A DNA stretch of 64,000 nucleotides from Anaerostipes sp. (GTDB lineage Bacteria > Bacillota > Clostridia > Lachnospirales > Lachnospiraceae), in contig JAQWFL010000014.1 of assembly GCA_028704435.1 (NCBI GenBank), forward strand, positions 1 through 64,000. The letters run 5' to 3'. Positions 9,270 to 19,669 of this stretch are shown piece after piece. The translations under genes were made by a program, and so were the position numbers. Below the pieces are notes generated by a model that searched no databases, was not told the origin of the DNA, and saw nothing but the letters and a program-made list of their open reading frames with translations. The number at the start of each line of letters is the position of its first letter. Positions within the stretch are counted from its first letter, which is position 1.

Positions 9270-12200
9270 ATGAAAAAATACATGTGGTTACAAAAAGTGC
9301 TAGTTATTCTAACAGTAGTGATTCTGTCTTGCGGTTTTCATTGGACTTGTTTTGCTGCACAAGCAGATGCAGGGAAAAAGAACTCAAGGGTTTTATTTTT
9401 AAGTTCTTACAATTACGATTGGGATAGTATACCCAAGCAGTTGAACGGATTTAAAAGCCAGATTCAGGGTCATGCAAAAGTAGATTATGTTTTTATGGAC
9501 ACAAAGACACATGTCTATAAAGATATTGAAAAGCCTATCTATGAATCTGTTTCTAATAATATCAATAAATTAGGTGGTTATGACGTAGTTGTTTTAGGGG
9601 ATGATGTGGCACTTAATTTCGCATTAAAATATAAAAATGAGTTGTTTTCTGGAGTTCCAATGGTGTTTGAAGGGATTAATTCAGAGAAAAAGGCGAGAAA
9701 TGCAGCAAAGAATCCTTTGATTACTGGAATTGTAGAGAGTTTTCCAATGGAGGAGACAATTCAGCTGGCTAAAAAGTTGTATCCAAAAGCAAAGCAGATT
9801 GTTGCAATTTCTGATGACAGTGAATCTGGACTAGGTTCCAGCAGACAGTATTATGATTCCAAGAAAGATTTTCCAGAAATGAAAATGAAAGAACTTAACT
9901 GTTCTAAGCTGACAAAGGCTCAGATTACAAAAAAGATCTCATCTTACGGGGAGGATACCATATTAATTTTCTTGATGCTAACTCATGATGGAGAGGGACA
10001 TCTATATTCCCAGTATGATGCAACAAAATTAGTAACAGATGCGGCGAAGATACCTGTTTTTAAATCCGATGAATTAGGTATTGGAGAGGGACTTCTTGGT
10101 GGAGTGGTAATTTCCTATGACACAATGGGAAGATTAGCTGGAAAGATGGCAACTAAGATATTAAATGGAACATCCATAGAGACTATTGATGTTGAGACTA
10201 TGCCGTACCATGTTAAATTAGATGAAAAGGTTATGAAAAAGTTTGGACTAAGCACAAAATCATTGCCAGAACATACGGTGTTGGTTCATCATACACCAAC
10301 AATTTGGGAGAAGTATTATAAAGTTTTGATTCCTAGTGGAATTGTGATTGCATTTTTAGCGGTGATTTTAGTGTTAATTATATTAATGAATCGAAGCAGA
10401 AAGAAGTATTATCAGAAGATAAAAGAAAGGGATATATTACTGGACAATCTGGTGAAGAATATTCCTGGAGGAATTGCAGTTTACAAAATGGGACAAGAGG
10501 TTGAAACTTTATACTATAGTGAGGGAATTCCAGCAATGAGTGGAAGAAGTATAGAGGAATATGAAGAATGGATTCAGGGAGACAATCTTGAAGATATTAT
10601 TTACAAGGAAGATATAGAATATGTTCAGCCTATTGTTGAAGCGGCCATAAAGAAAAAAGAAACTTTTAATGTAGCATATCGTATGATGCATAAAGATGGT
10701 TCAAAAGTATGGACACAGCTTTCGGCAATTCCTATTCATAAAGAAAGTGGAATTCCTATTTATTATGCGGTATTTACATGTATGCCTCAGGAAGCTATTT
10801 TATATCGATGCATTGCAACGGAATCTCCAACGGGAGTATATATCTGTGACTCTGAGAATTACAATATGCTTTATGCTAACAATGTAATTACGGATAGCAT
10901 TGGAAATCAAGCGTATGAAGACAAAAAATGTTATGAATATTTGTTGAATCGGGATTGTCCATGTAATAATTGTAAGATGTCGGTGATGAAAAAGGATAAA
11001 TTTTTGAGTCGGGAATATGATATCAATGGGCAGCATTTGATTCTAAAAGGAAAACTATTTGACTGGAATGGAATTACGACACATATTGAATATGTAATTG
11101 ATAATACATATCGATACGAGGAACAAAAGAAAAAAGAAGCAAAGTACGAGACACAAATGAAACTTCTATCTAAGGTAAGTAAGAATTGCATTTGCAGTTT
11201 CAGATTGAATGTAACAAAAAATACAATTGAAAAAGCATATGGACCAAAAATTATTGATATTCTTGGGGGCAACAAGAATATGGATATTGAAAAATGGATA
11301 GAAAAGGCGAAGGAATTTTTTGCACAGGAAGATGAATGGGAGAATTATAGAAATCAGTTTTGTCGAAGTCATTTGCTAGATTGTTTTTCTCATGGGAACA
11401 AGACAATATCAATGGAACAACATATGAAGTTAAGTGAAGATACAACGCATTGGTGTAAGTCTTCTGCCATTATGATGCAGAACCCCACAACGGATGATGT
11501 TGAAGGCTATATTTATATAGAAGACATCAATACTGGAATGTTGAGGAAAGCATTGACAGAGAGAAGTATGAGAACTAATCATGAGATGTTAATATGTATT
11601 GATATTTGTCACAATAATCATATTATTTTTAATCCTTTTAATACCAGTGAACCAATGATCGGTAAAAATTCAGAAGAATTTATCCAATCCTACATTAAGA
11701 AACATTCCAAAGAGGAAGACAAAGATGAAGTTATCAAGAAATTTAGTATAGAAACAGTAACAGAGGAACTTCACCAAGGGGATACATATTTTTTCTTTTT
11801 TTCACTTTATATATGGAAGAAAAAACATTACTATCAGGCTAATTATTCTTATATTGATCAAAAGAATGGGCTTTTGGGACTTGTGATTACGGATATTACA
11901 GATATTTATTATGAACAGATAAAACAGCAGCAAATATTAAAAGAGGCGTTAGCACAAGCAGAGTCAGCAAATGTGGCAAAGAGTGAATTCCTAGCACGTA
12001 TGAGTCATGATATGAGAACCCCAATGAATGGAATTCTTGGGTTAAGTTATATTATGGAAAAAGAAGAGGACTTGAAAGAAATTAAGAAAGACCTAAAACA
12101 GCTACAAGGATCAGGAGAATATTTATTACGATTGATTATGGATGTTTTAGATGTAAATAAAATTGACAGTAAAATGTTTCACCTTTATCCAAAAGTATGC

Positions 12201-13106
12201 GATAAAGAGAAAATTTTTGCTTCTATTATTTCTATTGTAAAACCTCAGATGGACGCAAAAGCTATAGAATTTCATTTTGAAAAGGGTGAAAGTAAGTGGA
12301 AGTATGTGATGATTGACGAGCAGCGTCTGAAACAAATATTTGTTAATCTGCTTTCCAATGCAATTAAATTCACACCAGAGGGAGGACAGATTGACTTTGG
12401 TATGGAATTAATTTCAGAGAAAAATCATATAATTCAACATAAATTTATTATTAAGGATACAGGGATTGGTATATCAGAGGAATTTCTTCCAAAAGTGTAC
12501 ATGTCATTTGAACAAGAGAATAGGATTAGGGAGAATTTAGGTGGAACAGGGCTTGGACTATCAATTGTGAAAAAACTAGTGGAGCTTATGGATGGAAGCA
12601 TTGAGATTGAAAGTAAGATAAATCAGGGTACAAAGGTTACTTTGTATTTAGATTTTCCAGAGGCAGATACACCTGAAAGCCCGGAGATAACAAAGTCAAA
12701 GGATATTAAAATTTTAGAAAATAAAAGGATTTTGCTATGTGAAGATCATCCATTAAATGCTAAAATAACAATAAACTTGTTAGAAAAGCAGGGAGCGGTG
12801 GTTGACTGGATGAAGAATGGAGAACTTGGATTAAAGGCTTTTGAGGATTCACCACTTTATTTTTATGATACAATACTAATGGATATTCGGATGCCAGTTT
12901 TAGGGGGACTTGAGGCGACAAAGGCAATTCGAAGTCTGGATCGAGCGGATGCAGAAAAAGTGCCGATTATTGCAATGACAGCCAATGCATATGAGGAAGA
13001 TGTAGAAAAGGCCATGGATGTTGGGATGAATGTGCATTTAGCAAAACCAGTGAAACCATCCAAGATGTATGAGACCATCGCAAAATGTATCAAAGACAGT
13101 AGATAG
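9270..13106 (+). CDS. Hybrid sensor histidine kinase: periplasmic ABC-substrate-binding-like domain, TM, PAS domains, HisKA, HATPase, REC
   Basis: Signal peptide; MSHDMRTPMNGILGL H-box; GGTGLGLSIVK; ILMDIRMPVLGG receiver. Confidence 0.9.
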   Translation: MKKYMWLQKVLVILTVVILSCGFHWTCFAAQADAGKKNSRVLFLSSYNYDWDSIPKQLNGFKSQIQGHAKVDYVFMDTKTHVYKDIEKPIYESVSNNINKLGGYDVVVLGDDVALNFALKYKNELFSGVPMVFEGINSEKKARNAAKNPLITGIVESFPMEETIQLAKKLYPKAKQIVAISDDSESGLGSSRQYYDSKKDFPEMKMKELNCSKLTKAQITKKISSYGEDTILIFLMLTHDGEGHLYSQYDATKLVTDAAKIPVFKSDELGIGEGLLGGVVISYDTMGRLAGKMATKILNGTSIETIDVETMPYHVKLDEKVMKKFGLSTKSLPEHTVLVHHTPTIWEKYYKVLIPSGIVIAFLAVILVLIILMNRSRKKYYQKIKERDILLDNLVKNIPGGIAVYKMGQEVETLYYSEGIPAMSGRSIEEYEEWIQGDNLEDIIYKEDIEYVQPIVEAAIKKKETFNVAYRMMHKDGSKVWTQLSAIPIHKESGIPIYYAVFTCMPQEAILYRCIATESPTGVYICDSENYNMLYANNVITDSIGNQAYEDKKCYEYLLNRDCPCNNCKMSVMKKDKFLSREYDINGQHLILKGKLFDWNGITTHIEYVIDNTYRYEEQKKKEAKYETQMKLLSKVSKNCICSFRLNVTKNTIEKAYGPKIIDILGGNKNMDIEKWIEKAKEFFAQEDEWENYRNQFCRSHLLDCFSHGNKTISMEQHMKLSEDTTHWCKSSAIMMQNPTTDDVEGYIYIEDINTGMLRKALTERSMRTNHEMLICIDICHNNHIIFNPFNTSEPMIGKNSEEFIQSYIKKHSKEEDKDEVIKKFSIETVTEELHQGDTYFFFFSLYIWKKKHYYQANYSYIDQKNGLLGLVITDITDIYYEQIKQQQILKEALAQAESANVAKSEFLARMSHDMRTPMNGILGLSYIMEKEEDLKEIKKDLKQLQGSGEYLLRLIMDVLDVNKIDSKMFHLYPKVCDKEKIFASIISIVKPQMDAKAIEFHFEKGESKWKYVMIDEQRLKQIFVNLLSNAIKFTPEGGQIDFGMELISEKNHIIQHKFIIKDTGIGISEEFLPKVYMSFEQENRIRENLGGTGLGLSIVKKLVELMDGSIEIESKINQGTKVTLYLDFPEADTPESPEITKSKDIKILENKRILLCEDHPLNAKITINLLEKQGAVVDWMKNGELGLKAFEDSPLYFYDTILMDIRMPVLGGLEATKAIRSLDRADAEKVPIIAMTANAYEEDVEKAMDVGMNVHLAKPVKPSKMYETIAKCIKDSR

Positions 13107-13130
13107 ACAGTTTGAAAGGAAATATATATA

Positions 13131-14348
13131 ATGAAAATTTGGAAACAAGGAATGAGTATTCTTTTCCTAGTTATGTTCATTTTACTGGGAGCAAAGCAAG
13201 TGTCTGCCCAGGAATTGACAGCAAAGATTACTACAAGCGGAGAACAAGATTATACAAAGGCAAATTCTCTTTTGAACGAATTAAATCGCTGGAGAGTAAA
13301 TCAGGGAGAACAGAAGTTACAGCTAGACCAGGAATTACAAAAAGCAGCAATGCAAAGAGCAGCAGAACTTAGTTTTGTATATGGGGACTGGAGACCAGAT
13401 GATTCTTTTTGTACATCAATTGGTAAAAAGGTGACAAGAGAATTGTATTTGCAGAGTAATCAACGACCTGGAGCAGTTTTAAACCAATGGCAGGAAACAG
13501 ATATGAATTTAAATGATTCTCAAGAGGAGAATTATATTTCAGTTGGTGTAGGGTGTTACCATGTGGAGAATTCATATTTTTGGGTTGTATGTTTTGGGGA
13601 AGAAGCAGCGACAGGAAACCCCAGAACAACTGGAGGAGTGTTAAAGGTGAAGCCAATCATTAATACCACAGATAGCAACCTTCAAATGTGGGCAGAGGAA
13701 GTAGAAAGCGATACTGACAAAGGAACTGGAAAAATTCGAGCAATTATCTGGCCATATAATTCAATCGATGATAATTATAAGGGAACTCCAATTGAAATAA
13801 GTGATGTTGGATTTTCATCAAATAATACTAGCTTTTTAACGATTAATAGTATAGGACAATATAAAATTAAGTCCGGGAAATCTGGAAAAGCAAAGGTTAA
13901 AGTATATTTAAAGAAATTACCATCTGTTTATAGTATAATGGAAATTGAGGAAGAAATCTTAGACGAAACACCAAAAAAGGGACAGATTTATACGGTGAGT
14001 GGAATCCGTTATAAAGTCATTGATAAAAGAACCAATGGAAAAGGAAAAGTTTCTATTGTAGGAGTATCAAAGAAAAAGAAAAAAGCAAAATCTATCACGA
14101 TTAATAGCAAGGTGCGAATCAAAGGATACCAATACAAAGTTTCAGAGATTGCACCTAAAGTATTTCAGAATTGTAAGAAGCTAAATAAAATCAAAATAAA
14201 GTCAAAATATCTTAATAAGATAGGAAAGAAGGCTTTTTATATGATTAAGACAAAAGCTGTCTTTTATGTTCCTAAGAATAAAAAGACCAAGTATAAAAAA
14301 CTTTTGAAGAAGAGTACTGGATTTAAATCGACGATGAGAATCAGATAG
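13131..14348 (+). CDS. Secreted CAP/SCP-domain protein with Lys-rich, BspA-like C-terminus
   Basis: Signal peptide; LLNELNRWRVNQGEQKLQLDQELQKAAMQRAAEL CAP-like start; ITINSKVRIKGYQYKVSEIAPKVFQNCKKLNKIKI BspA-like repeat. Confidence 0.7.
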   Translation: MKIWKQGMSILFLVMFILLGAKQVSAQELTAKITTSGEQDYTKANSLLNELNRWRVNQGEQKLQLDQELQKAAMQRAAELSFVYGDWRPDDSFCTSIGKKVTRELYLQSNQRPGAVLNQWQETDMNLNDSQEENYISVGVGCYHVENSYFWVVCFGEEAATGNPRTTGGVLKVKPIINTTDSNLQMWAEEVESDTDKGTGKIRAIIWPYNSIDDNYKGTPIEISDVGFSSNNTSFLTINSIGQYKIKSGKSGKAKVKVYLKKLPSVYSIMEIEEEILDETPKKGQIYTVSGIRYKVIDKRTNGKGKVSIVGVSKKKKKAKSITINSKVRIKGYQYKVSEIAPKVFQNCKKLNKIKIKSKYLNKIGKKAFYMIKTKAVFYVPKNKKTKYKKLLKKSTGFKSTMRIR

Positions 14349-14375
14349 CATGTGCGTTTTAGAGAGGGAATTGAA

Positions 14376-15137
14376 ATGACAGATCGACAGACAAAGATAA
14401 TTGAGATTATCAATCAACAAAAAAAGGTGAAGGTGACAGAACTATCAAATATACTTCATGTTTCCCAAGTAACAATTCGTAAGGATTTAGACACCTTGGA
14501 ATCTATGAAAATTGTAAGCAGGGAACATGGGTATGCGGTAATTCAAAACATGTCAGACATTGGAAAACGTATGTCCTTTAACTATGAAGTGAAGCAAAGC
14601 ATTGCAGCACAGGCAGCAGATTTGATTATAGATGGGGAAACTATTATGGTGGAGTCAGGTTCTAGCTGTGCCCTTCTTGTGGAATATTTGACTAACTCTA
14701 AAAAGGAAATCACAGTGATTACCAATTCTTCTTTTATTGCCAGATTTATTAGGCAGGCTGGAGATGGAGTTGGAAAAGTTGTTTTATTAGGAGGTGAATA
14801 TCAGAAGGAATCAGAAGTTATGGTTGGTCCTCTTGTTAAAGTATGTGCAAGTGAATTTTATGTAGATAAGCTGTTTATGGGTACTGATGGTTTTATTCCA
14901 GAGGCTGGATTTACTTGTGGAGATATGATGAGAGCAGAAGCAATGAAAAGTATGATGGCATCTGCGAGAAAGACAATTATTCTGACAGATTCTACTAAGT
15001 TTACGGAACTAGGAGTTGTACTTCAATCTAAATTTAGTGATATAGATATGGTAATTACGGACAATAAGATTCCAAAGGATGCGAAAGCGATTTTAGAAAA
15101 GAATCAGATTAAAGTTGTAGCTGTGGAGCGAGAATAA
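14376..15137 (+). CDS. DeoR/GlpR-family transcriptional regulator
   Basis: MTDRQTKIIEIINQQKKVKVTELSNILHVSQVTIRKDLDTLE HTH plus DeoR sensor pattern; ATG 14376 preferred over GTG 14352. Confidence 0.9.
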   Translation: MTDRQTKIIEIINQQKKVKVTELSNILHVSQVTIRKDLDTLESMKIVSREHGYAVIQNMSDIGKRMSFNYEVKQSIAAQAADLIIDGETIMVESGSSCALLVEYLTNSKKEITVITNSSFIARFIRQAGDGVGKVVLLGGEYQKESEVMVGPLVKVCASEFYVDKLFMGTDGFIPEAGFTCGDMMRAEAMKSMMASARKTIILTDSTKFTELGVVLQSKFSDIDMVITDNKIPKDAKAILEKNQIKVVAVERE

Positions 15138-15157
15138 AAGATAAGGGGAAAGAGAAT

Positions 15158-15967
15158 ATGAATGAAAAGCCGACAGTGTCTATTGACAAAGAAAAGTGTA
15201 TTGGCTGTGGGATATGTGCAAAGGATTGTGTTGCCAAAGCAATTACAATTATTGCTGGAAAAGCAAATGTAAAAAGTGAATGTTTATATTGTGGACATTG
15301 CCTTGCAGTCTGTCCATGTGGGGCAGTCAGCATTCCAGAATATGATATGGAGGAAGTGGAAACCTATAACAAAGATAGTTTTCATGTGAATCCAGAGCAG
15401 TTGCTGCGAAGTATTAAGTATCGAAGAAGTATTCGAGATTATAAGCCTATGCCAGTGGAAGAGGAAAAGTTAAATCAGATTCTTCAGGCAGGTCGCTATA
15501 CAGCAACGGCAAAGAATAATCAAGACTGTACCTTTGTGTTTGTGCAGAAGGAATTAGACGTACTAAAAGATAAAGTATGGGGTTTTATTGACGATATAGA
15601 GAAACATAAGAAAGAGAAGAAAATTCCACGTGAGGTTTTGCCTTATATTAGTTTTAATCGTCAAAGAAAGAAAAATCCAGAAGATGATTATTTGTTTCGG
15701 AATGCACCAGTGGTTATTTTTGTTGCATCTCAATGGCCATTAGATGCAGGACTTGCGTCTCAGAATATGGAAAATATGGCCAATGCCCAAGGATTAGGAG
15801 TTTTGTTTGATGGGTATCTTGCCAGCATCGCTGATATTAATGAAGAATTGAAAACTTGGCTTGGGATTGAAGGAAAAGAAATACGAAGTTGTATGCTTCT
15901 TGGATATCCAAATGTAAAGTATCAAAGGACAACTCCAAAACGAAAAGCAAAAGTTATATGGAAATAA
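15158..15967 (+). CDS. Nitroreductase-family protein with N-terminal 2x[4Fe-4S] ferredoxin domain
   Basis: CIGCGICAKDCVAKAI...CLYCGHCLAVCPCGAV plus RRSIRDYKPMPVEEEKL. Confidence 0.9.
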   Translation: MNEKPTVSIDKEKCIGCGICAKDCVAKAITIIAGKANVKSECLYCGHCLAVCPCGAVSIPEYDMEEVETYNKDSFHVNPEQLLRSIKYRRSIRDYKPMPVEEEKLNQILQAGRYTATAKNNQDCTFVFVQKELDVLKDKVWGFIDDIEKHKKEKKIPREVLPYISFNRQRKKNPEDDYLFRNAPVVIFVASQWPLDAGLASQNMENMANAQGLGVLFDGYLASIADINEELKTWLGIEGKEIRSCMLLGYPNVKYQRTTPKRKAKVIWK

Positions 15968-16006
15968 GAAAAAGCACTTGTCACATGAAGGATAAGTGCT
16001 TTTTTG
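15968..16006. terminator. Bidirectional terminator
   Basis: AAAAAGCACTTGTC...GATAAGTGCTTTTTT inverted repeat between convergent genes. Confidence 0.75.
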
Positions 16007-16015
16007 TGTATAGAT

Positions 16016-16912
16016 TTAAAAGAAACATTGGATTCCGGCATCTAAAAAGATTTGTCGATATTCCTCTAAGTCCTCTGGGTGAAGTGCTATTTGGTTTTTT
16101 AAAGGATATTCACGATTTAATAATTCATATTTTTTTTCACCAAACTGATGGAAGGGAAGAAGTTGGACTTTCGAAGCATTTACTTTGTTTAATAAAGATG
16201 CAATTCCCATGGCATCTTCCAAGGAAGCATTAAATCCAGGTATTACAGGGATACGAGGCAATACAGAAAGTCCAGTCTTGACGGTATAGATGAGATTTTC
16301 TATAATTTGATCATTGTAAACACCTGTTCCAGCAAAGTGTTTTTCTCTATTATAGTGTTTTACATCAAATAACAGTAAATCAAACAATGGTGCAAGTTCT
16401 CTGAATATTTCACTTTGAATGAAGCCAGTTGTTTCAATGGCAGTATGAATCTTATGTTCTTTTAATTTTAAGACCAGTTCTTTTAGAAATTCAGGCTGAC
16501 TCATACCTTCGCCACCGGATATGGTAACACCGCCGCCAGATTCTTCATAAAAATCAATATCCTGAAGACATATATCAACCACTTCATCAACTGTTTTATA
16601 TTCCCCTTCATGAGTTAGAGCATGGTTTTTACAGTTATGGATACATTGAAGACAGGAAACACACTGATTGAAGTTTATATTTACCTGCTGGTTAGAAAAA
16701 GTAATAGCATGCTCAGGGCAGGTATGAACACATGACTGGCATCCTGCACACTTTGTTTTATCATATAGAATTTGAATTTGCTTCAATTGGGACTCAGGGT
16801 TAGAACACCATTGACATTTTAATGGACAGCCTTTGAAGAAGACTGTGGTGCGAATGCCTGGTCCATCATGAATACTAAATTTTTGAATATTAAACACAAT
16901 TCCTTTACTCAT
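16016..16912 (-). CDS. Glycyl-radical enzyme activating protein (radical SAM)
   Basis: FSIHDGPGIRTTVFFKGCPLKCQWCSNPE plus two ferredoxin Cys clusters; start at MSKGIVFN. Confidence 0.95.
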   Translation of the reverse strand: MSKGIVFNIQKFSIHDGPGIRTTVFFKGCPLKCQWCSNPESQLKQIQILYDKTKCAGCQSCVHTCPEHAITFSNQQVNINFNQCVSCLQCIHNCKNHALTHEGEYKTVDEVVDICLQDIDFYEESGGGVTISGGEGMSQPEFLKELVLKLKEHKIHTAIETTGFIQSEIFRELAPLFDLLLFDVKHYNREKHFAGTGVYNDQIIENLIYTVKTGLSVLPRIPVIPGFNASLEDAMGIASLLNKVNASKVQLLPFHQFGEKKYELLNREYPLKNQIALHPEDLEEYRQIFLDAGIQCFF

Positions 16913-17092
16913 AGTTGTCTCCTTTTTGTACTTATAATACCATGGAAAGTAACAAATGTAAATAAAATAATTACGAATAAAATTTAAAATGTGAATTTTC
17001 AGAAAACATATTGACTTTTTCATAAAAAATGCTATGATGAAGCTATAAATGAAACAAATATAACTTTCAAATGAAATTAAAGGAGAATGTGG

Positions 17093-19504
17093 ATGAAGAA
17101 TATAGAGCATTTTGGTGATTTAACCCCAAGAATGAATCAATTTAGAGAGAATGTGTTGGATAAAAAACCATATATTTGTGCCGAGAGAGCCTTACTTGCA
17201 ACAGAAAGTTACAAAGAGAATAAGAATCAGCCAGCAGTGATGAAACGAGCATTGATGCTAAAGAATATACTAGAAAAGATGACAATTTACATTGAAGATG
17301 AAACTTTAATTGTGGGTAATCAGGCAGCATCAAATAAAGATGCACCTATTTTTCCAGAATATACACTAGAGTTTGTGATGAATGAACTGGATTTATTTGA
17401 GAAGCGTGATGGGGATGTGTTCTATATTACGGAAGAGACAAAGGATGCTCTTCGTTCCATTGCACCATTTTGGGAAAACAACAATCTAAGAGCCAAGGGT
17501 GGAGCTTTACTTCCAGAGGAAGTGGATGTTTTTATGGAAACAGGATTCTTTGGAATGGAAGGGAAATTAAACTCAGGAGATGCACATCTTGCAGTAGATT
17601 ATAAGACTATGCTAGATAAAGGACTTGTGGCTTATGAAGAGAGAACACGTAGACTAAAGGAAGAATTAGATTTATGTGTTCCAGAAAATTTAGATAAATA
17701 TTGCTTTTATAATGCAGTGTTAATTGTAATTGAAGCAGTTAAGAATTTTGCACACCGTTACAGTGTATTGGCAAAAGAGAAGGCACAAAAAGTAGAAGGA
17801 AAGAGAAAAAAAGAACTTCTTGAAATTAGCCGAATCTGTGATAAAGTTCCTTATGAACCAGCCACAACTTTTCAGGAAGCTATCCAATCTACCTGGTTTA
17901 TTCAGTTGATTTTGCAAATTGAGTCCAATGGACATTCTTTGTCTTACGGACGATTTGATCAATATATTTATCCATTTTATATGAATGATAAGAAGAATGG
18001 AACATTGACAGAAGATGCAGCCGTTGAACTTTTAACGAACCTTTGGATTAAGACCTTAACGGTAAATAAAGTGCGAAGTCAGGCACATACATTAAGTAGT
18101 GCAGGAAGTCCTCTTTATCAGAATGTAACCATTGGTGGACAAACAAGAGATAAAAAAGATGCAGTAAATGAATTATCATTCTTAGTATTAAAATCAGTAG
18201 CACAGACTAGACTTCCACAACCAAACTTAACAGTTCGGTATCATAAAGGGTTATCAAAAGAATTTATGGATGAGGCTATTGAAGTTATGAAACTTGGAAC
18301 AGGAATGCCGGCATTTAATTCAGATGAAGTTATTATTCCATCGTTTATGGAAAAGGGAGTCTTAGAAGAAGATGCTTATGATTATTCGGCCATTGGATGT
18401 GTAGAAACAGCAGTTCCAGGAAAATGGGGATATCGCTGCACTGGTATGAGTTATGTGAACTTCCCAAGAATTCTCTTAATTGCTATGAACAATGGAATTG
18501 ATCCAACTTCAGGGAAACGATTTGTTAAGGAGTGTGGATATTTTAAGGATATGGAAACATATGAAGACTTAAAGGCAGCCATTGATCAGGTGATGAGAGA
18601 GCTTACAAGAATGAGTGTCATTGTTGAAAATGCAATTGATCTTGCAATTGAAAGAGAATGCCCAGATATCTTGTGTTCTGCTTTAACACAAGATTGTATA
18701 GGACGTGGAAAGACGTTAAAACAAGGGGGAGCAATCTATGACTTTATCTCAGGATTGCAAGTTGGAATTGCCAATATGGCAGACAGTTTGGCAGCAATTA
18801 AAAAGCTTGTCTATGATGAAAAGAAGATTACAAGAAATCAGTTAATTGAAGCATTAGAAGATAACTTTACAAAAAAAGAGAATAAAGAAATTCAAAACAT
18901 GTTAATCAATGATGTACCAAAATACGGAAATGACAATGATTATGTAGACAATCTAGTAGTTGAAGTATATGATACCTATCTTGATGAAATTAAGAAATAT
19001 CCTAATACTCGTTATGGAAGAGGGCCAATTGGAGGAATTCGTTATGGTGGAACCTCATCTATCTCAGCCAATGTGGGGCAGGGGATGGCAACGAAAGCAA
19101 CTCCAGATGGGCGAAAGGCAGGAACTCCACTTGCAGAAGGATGTTCACCAGCTCATGCTATGGATAAGAATGGACCAACTGCAGTATTTAAGTCAGTATC
19201 TAAACTTCCAACTCACGAGATTACAGGCGGAGTTTTATTAAACCAGAAAGTAACACCACAGATGCTTTCTACAGAAGAAAACAAACAAAAATTACAAATG
19301 ATGATTCGTACATTCTTTAACCGCTTAGATGGATATCATGTACAATACAATGTAGTATCAAGAGATACATTGATTGATGCACAAGAACATCCAGAAAAAC
19401 ATAAAGATTTGATTGTTCGTGTGGCAGGATATTCAGCATTCTTTCATGTGTTATCCAAAGCGACACAAGATGATATTATTGAGAGAACAGAACAAACATT
19501 ATAA
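17093..19504 (+). CDS. Glycyl radical enzyme of the pyruvate-formate-lyase superfamily, PflD/YbiW-like clade
   Basis: GCVETAVPGKWGYRCTGMS active-site region and C-terminal IVRVAGYSAFF glycyl-radical motif; strong resemblance from memory to E. coli YbiW. Confidence 0.85.
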   Translation: MKNIEHFGDLTPRMNQFRENVLDKKPYICAERALLATESYKENKNQPAVMKRALMLKNILEKMTIYIEDETLIVGNQAASNKDAPIFPEYTLEFVMNELDLFEKRDGDVFYITEETKDALRSIAPFWENNNLRAKGGALLPEEVDVFMETGFFGMEGKLNSGDAHLAVDYKTMLDKGLVAYEERTRRLKEELDLCVPENLDKYCFYNAVLIVIEAVKNFAHRYSVLAKEKAQKVEGKRKKELLEISRICDKVPYEPATTFQEAIQSTWFIQLILQIESNGHSLSYGRFDQYIYPFYMNDKKNGTLTEDAAVELLTNLWIKTLTVNKVRSQAHTLSSAGSPLYQNVTIGGQTRDKKDAVNELSFLVLKSVAQTRLPQPNLTVRYHKGLSKEFMDEAIEVMKLGTGMPAFNSDEVIIPSFMEKGVLEEDAYDYSAIGCVETAVPGKWGYRCTGMSYVNFPRILLIAMNNGIDPTSGKRFVKECGYFKDMETYEDLKAAIDQVMRELTRMSVIVENAIDLAIERECPDILCSALTQDCIGRGKTLKQGGAIYDFISGLQVGIANMADSLAAIKKLVYDEKKITRNQLIEALEDNFTKKENKEIQNMLINDVPKYGNDNDYVDNLVVEVYDTYLDEIKKYPNTRYGRGPIGGIRYGGTSSISANVGQGMATKATPDGRKAGTPLAEGCSPAHAMDKNGPTAVFKSVSKLPTHEITGGVLLNQKVTPQMLSTEENKQKLQMMIRTFFNRLDGYHVQYNVVSRDTLIDAQEHPEKHKDLIVRVAGYSAFFHVLSKATQDDIIERTEQTL

Positions 19505-19586
19505 TTATAGAAGAAGATTTATTAGAGGCTGCTGTGCTAGAAATAGTGCAGCAGCTTTTCTCTGTAAACATAAATGACTTTACAAC

Positions 19587-19619
19587 TGTCTTGTCAGTAA
19601 GGATAATATGTGTTATACT
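19587..19619 (+). promoter_or_regulatory. Putative sigma-A promoter with overlapping TGTCTTGTCA element upstream of nadA
   Basis: TTGTCA-17 nt-TATACT; TGTCTTGTCA overlaps the -35 and resembles remembered NiaR operators. Confidence 0.5.
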
Positions 19620-19669
19620 TCAAAACATGTGTTATCAAAATGATGAATCAGATGTACAAGGAGAATACA

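Noticed and set aside
13112-13372. ORF overlapping the CAP-domain gene in another frame
   Set aside because: Overlaps the signal peptide and CAP domain of 13131-14348; translation is not protein-like
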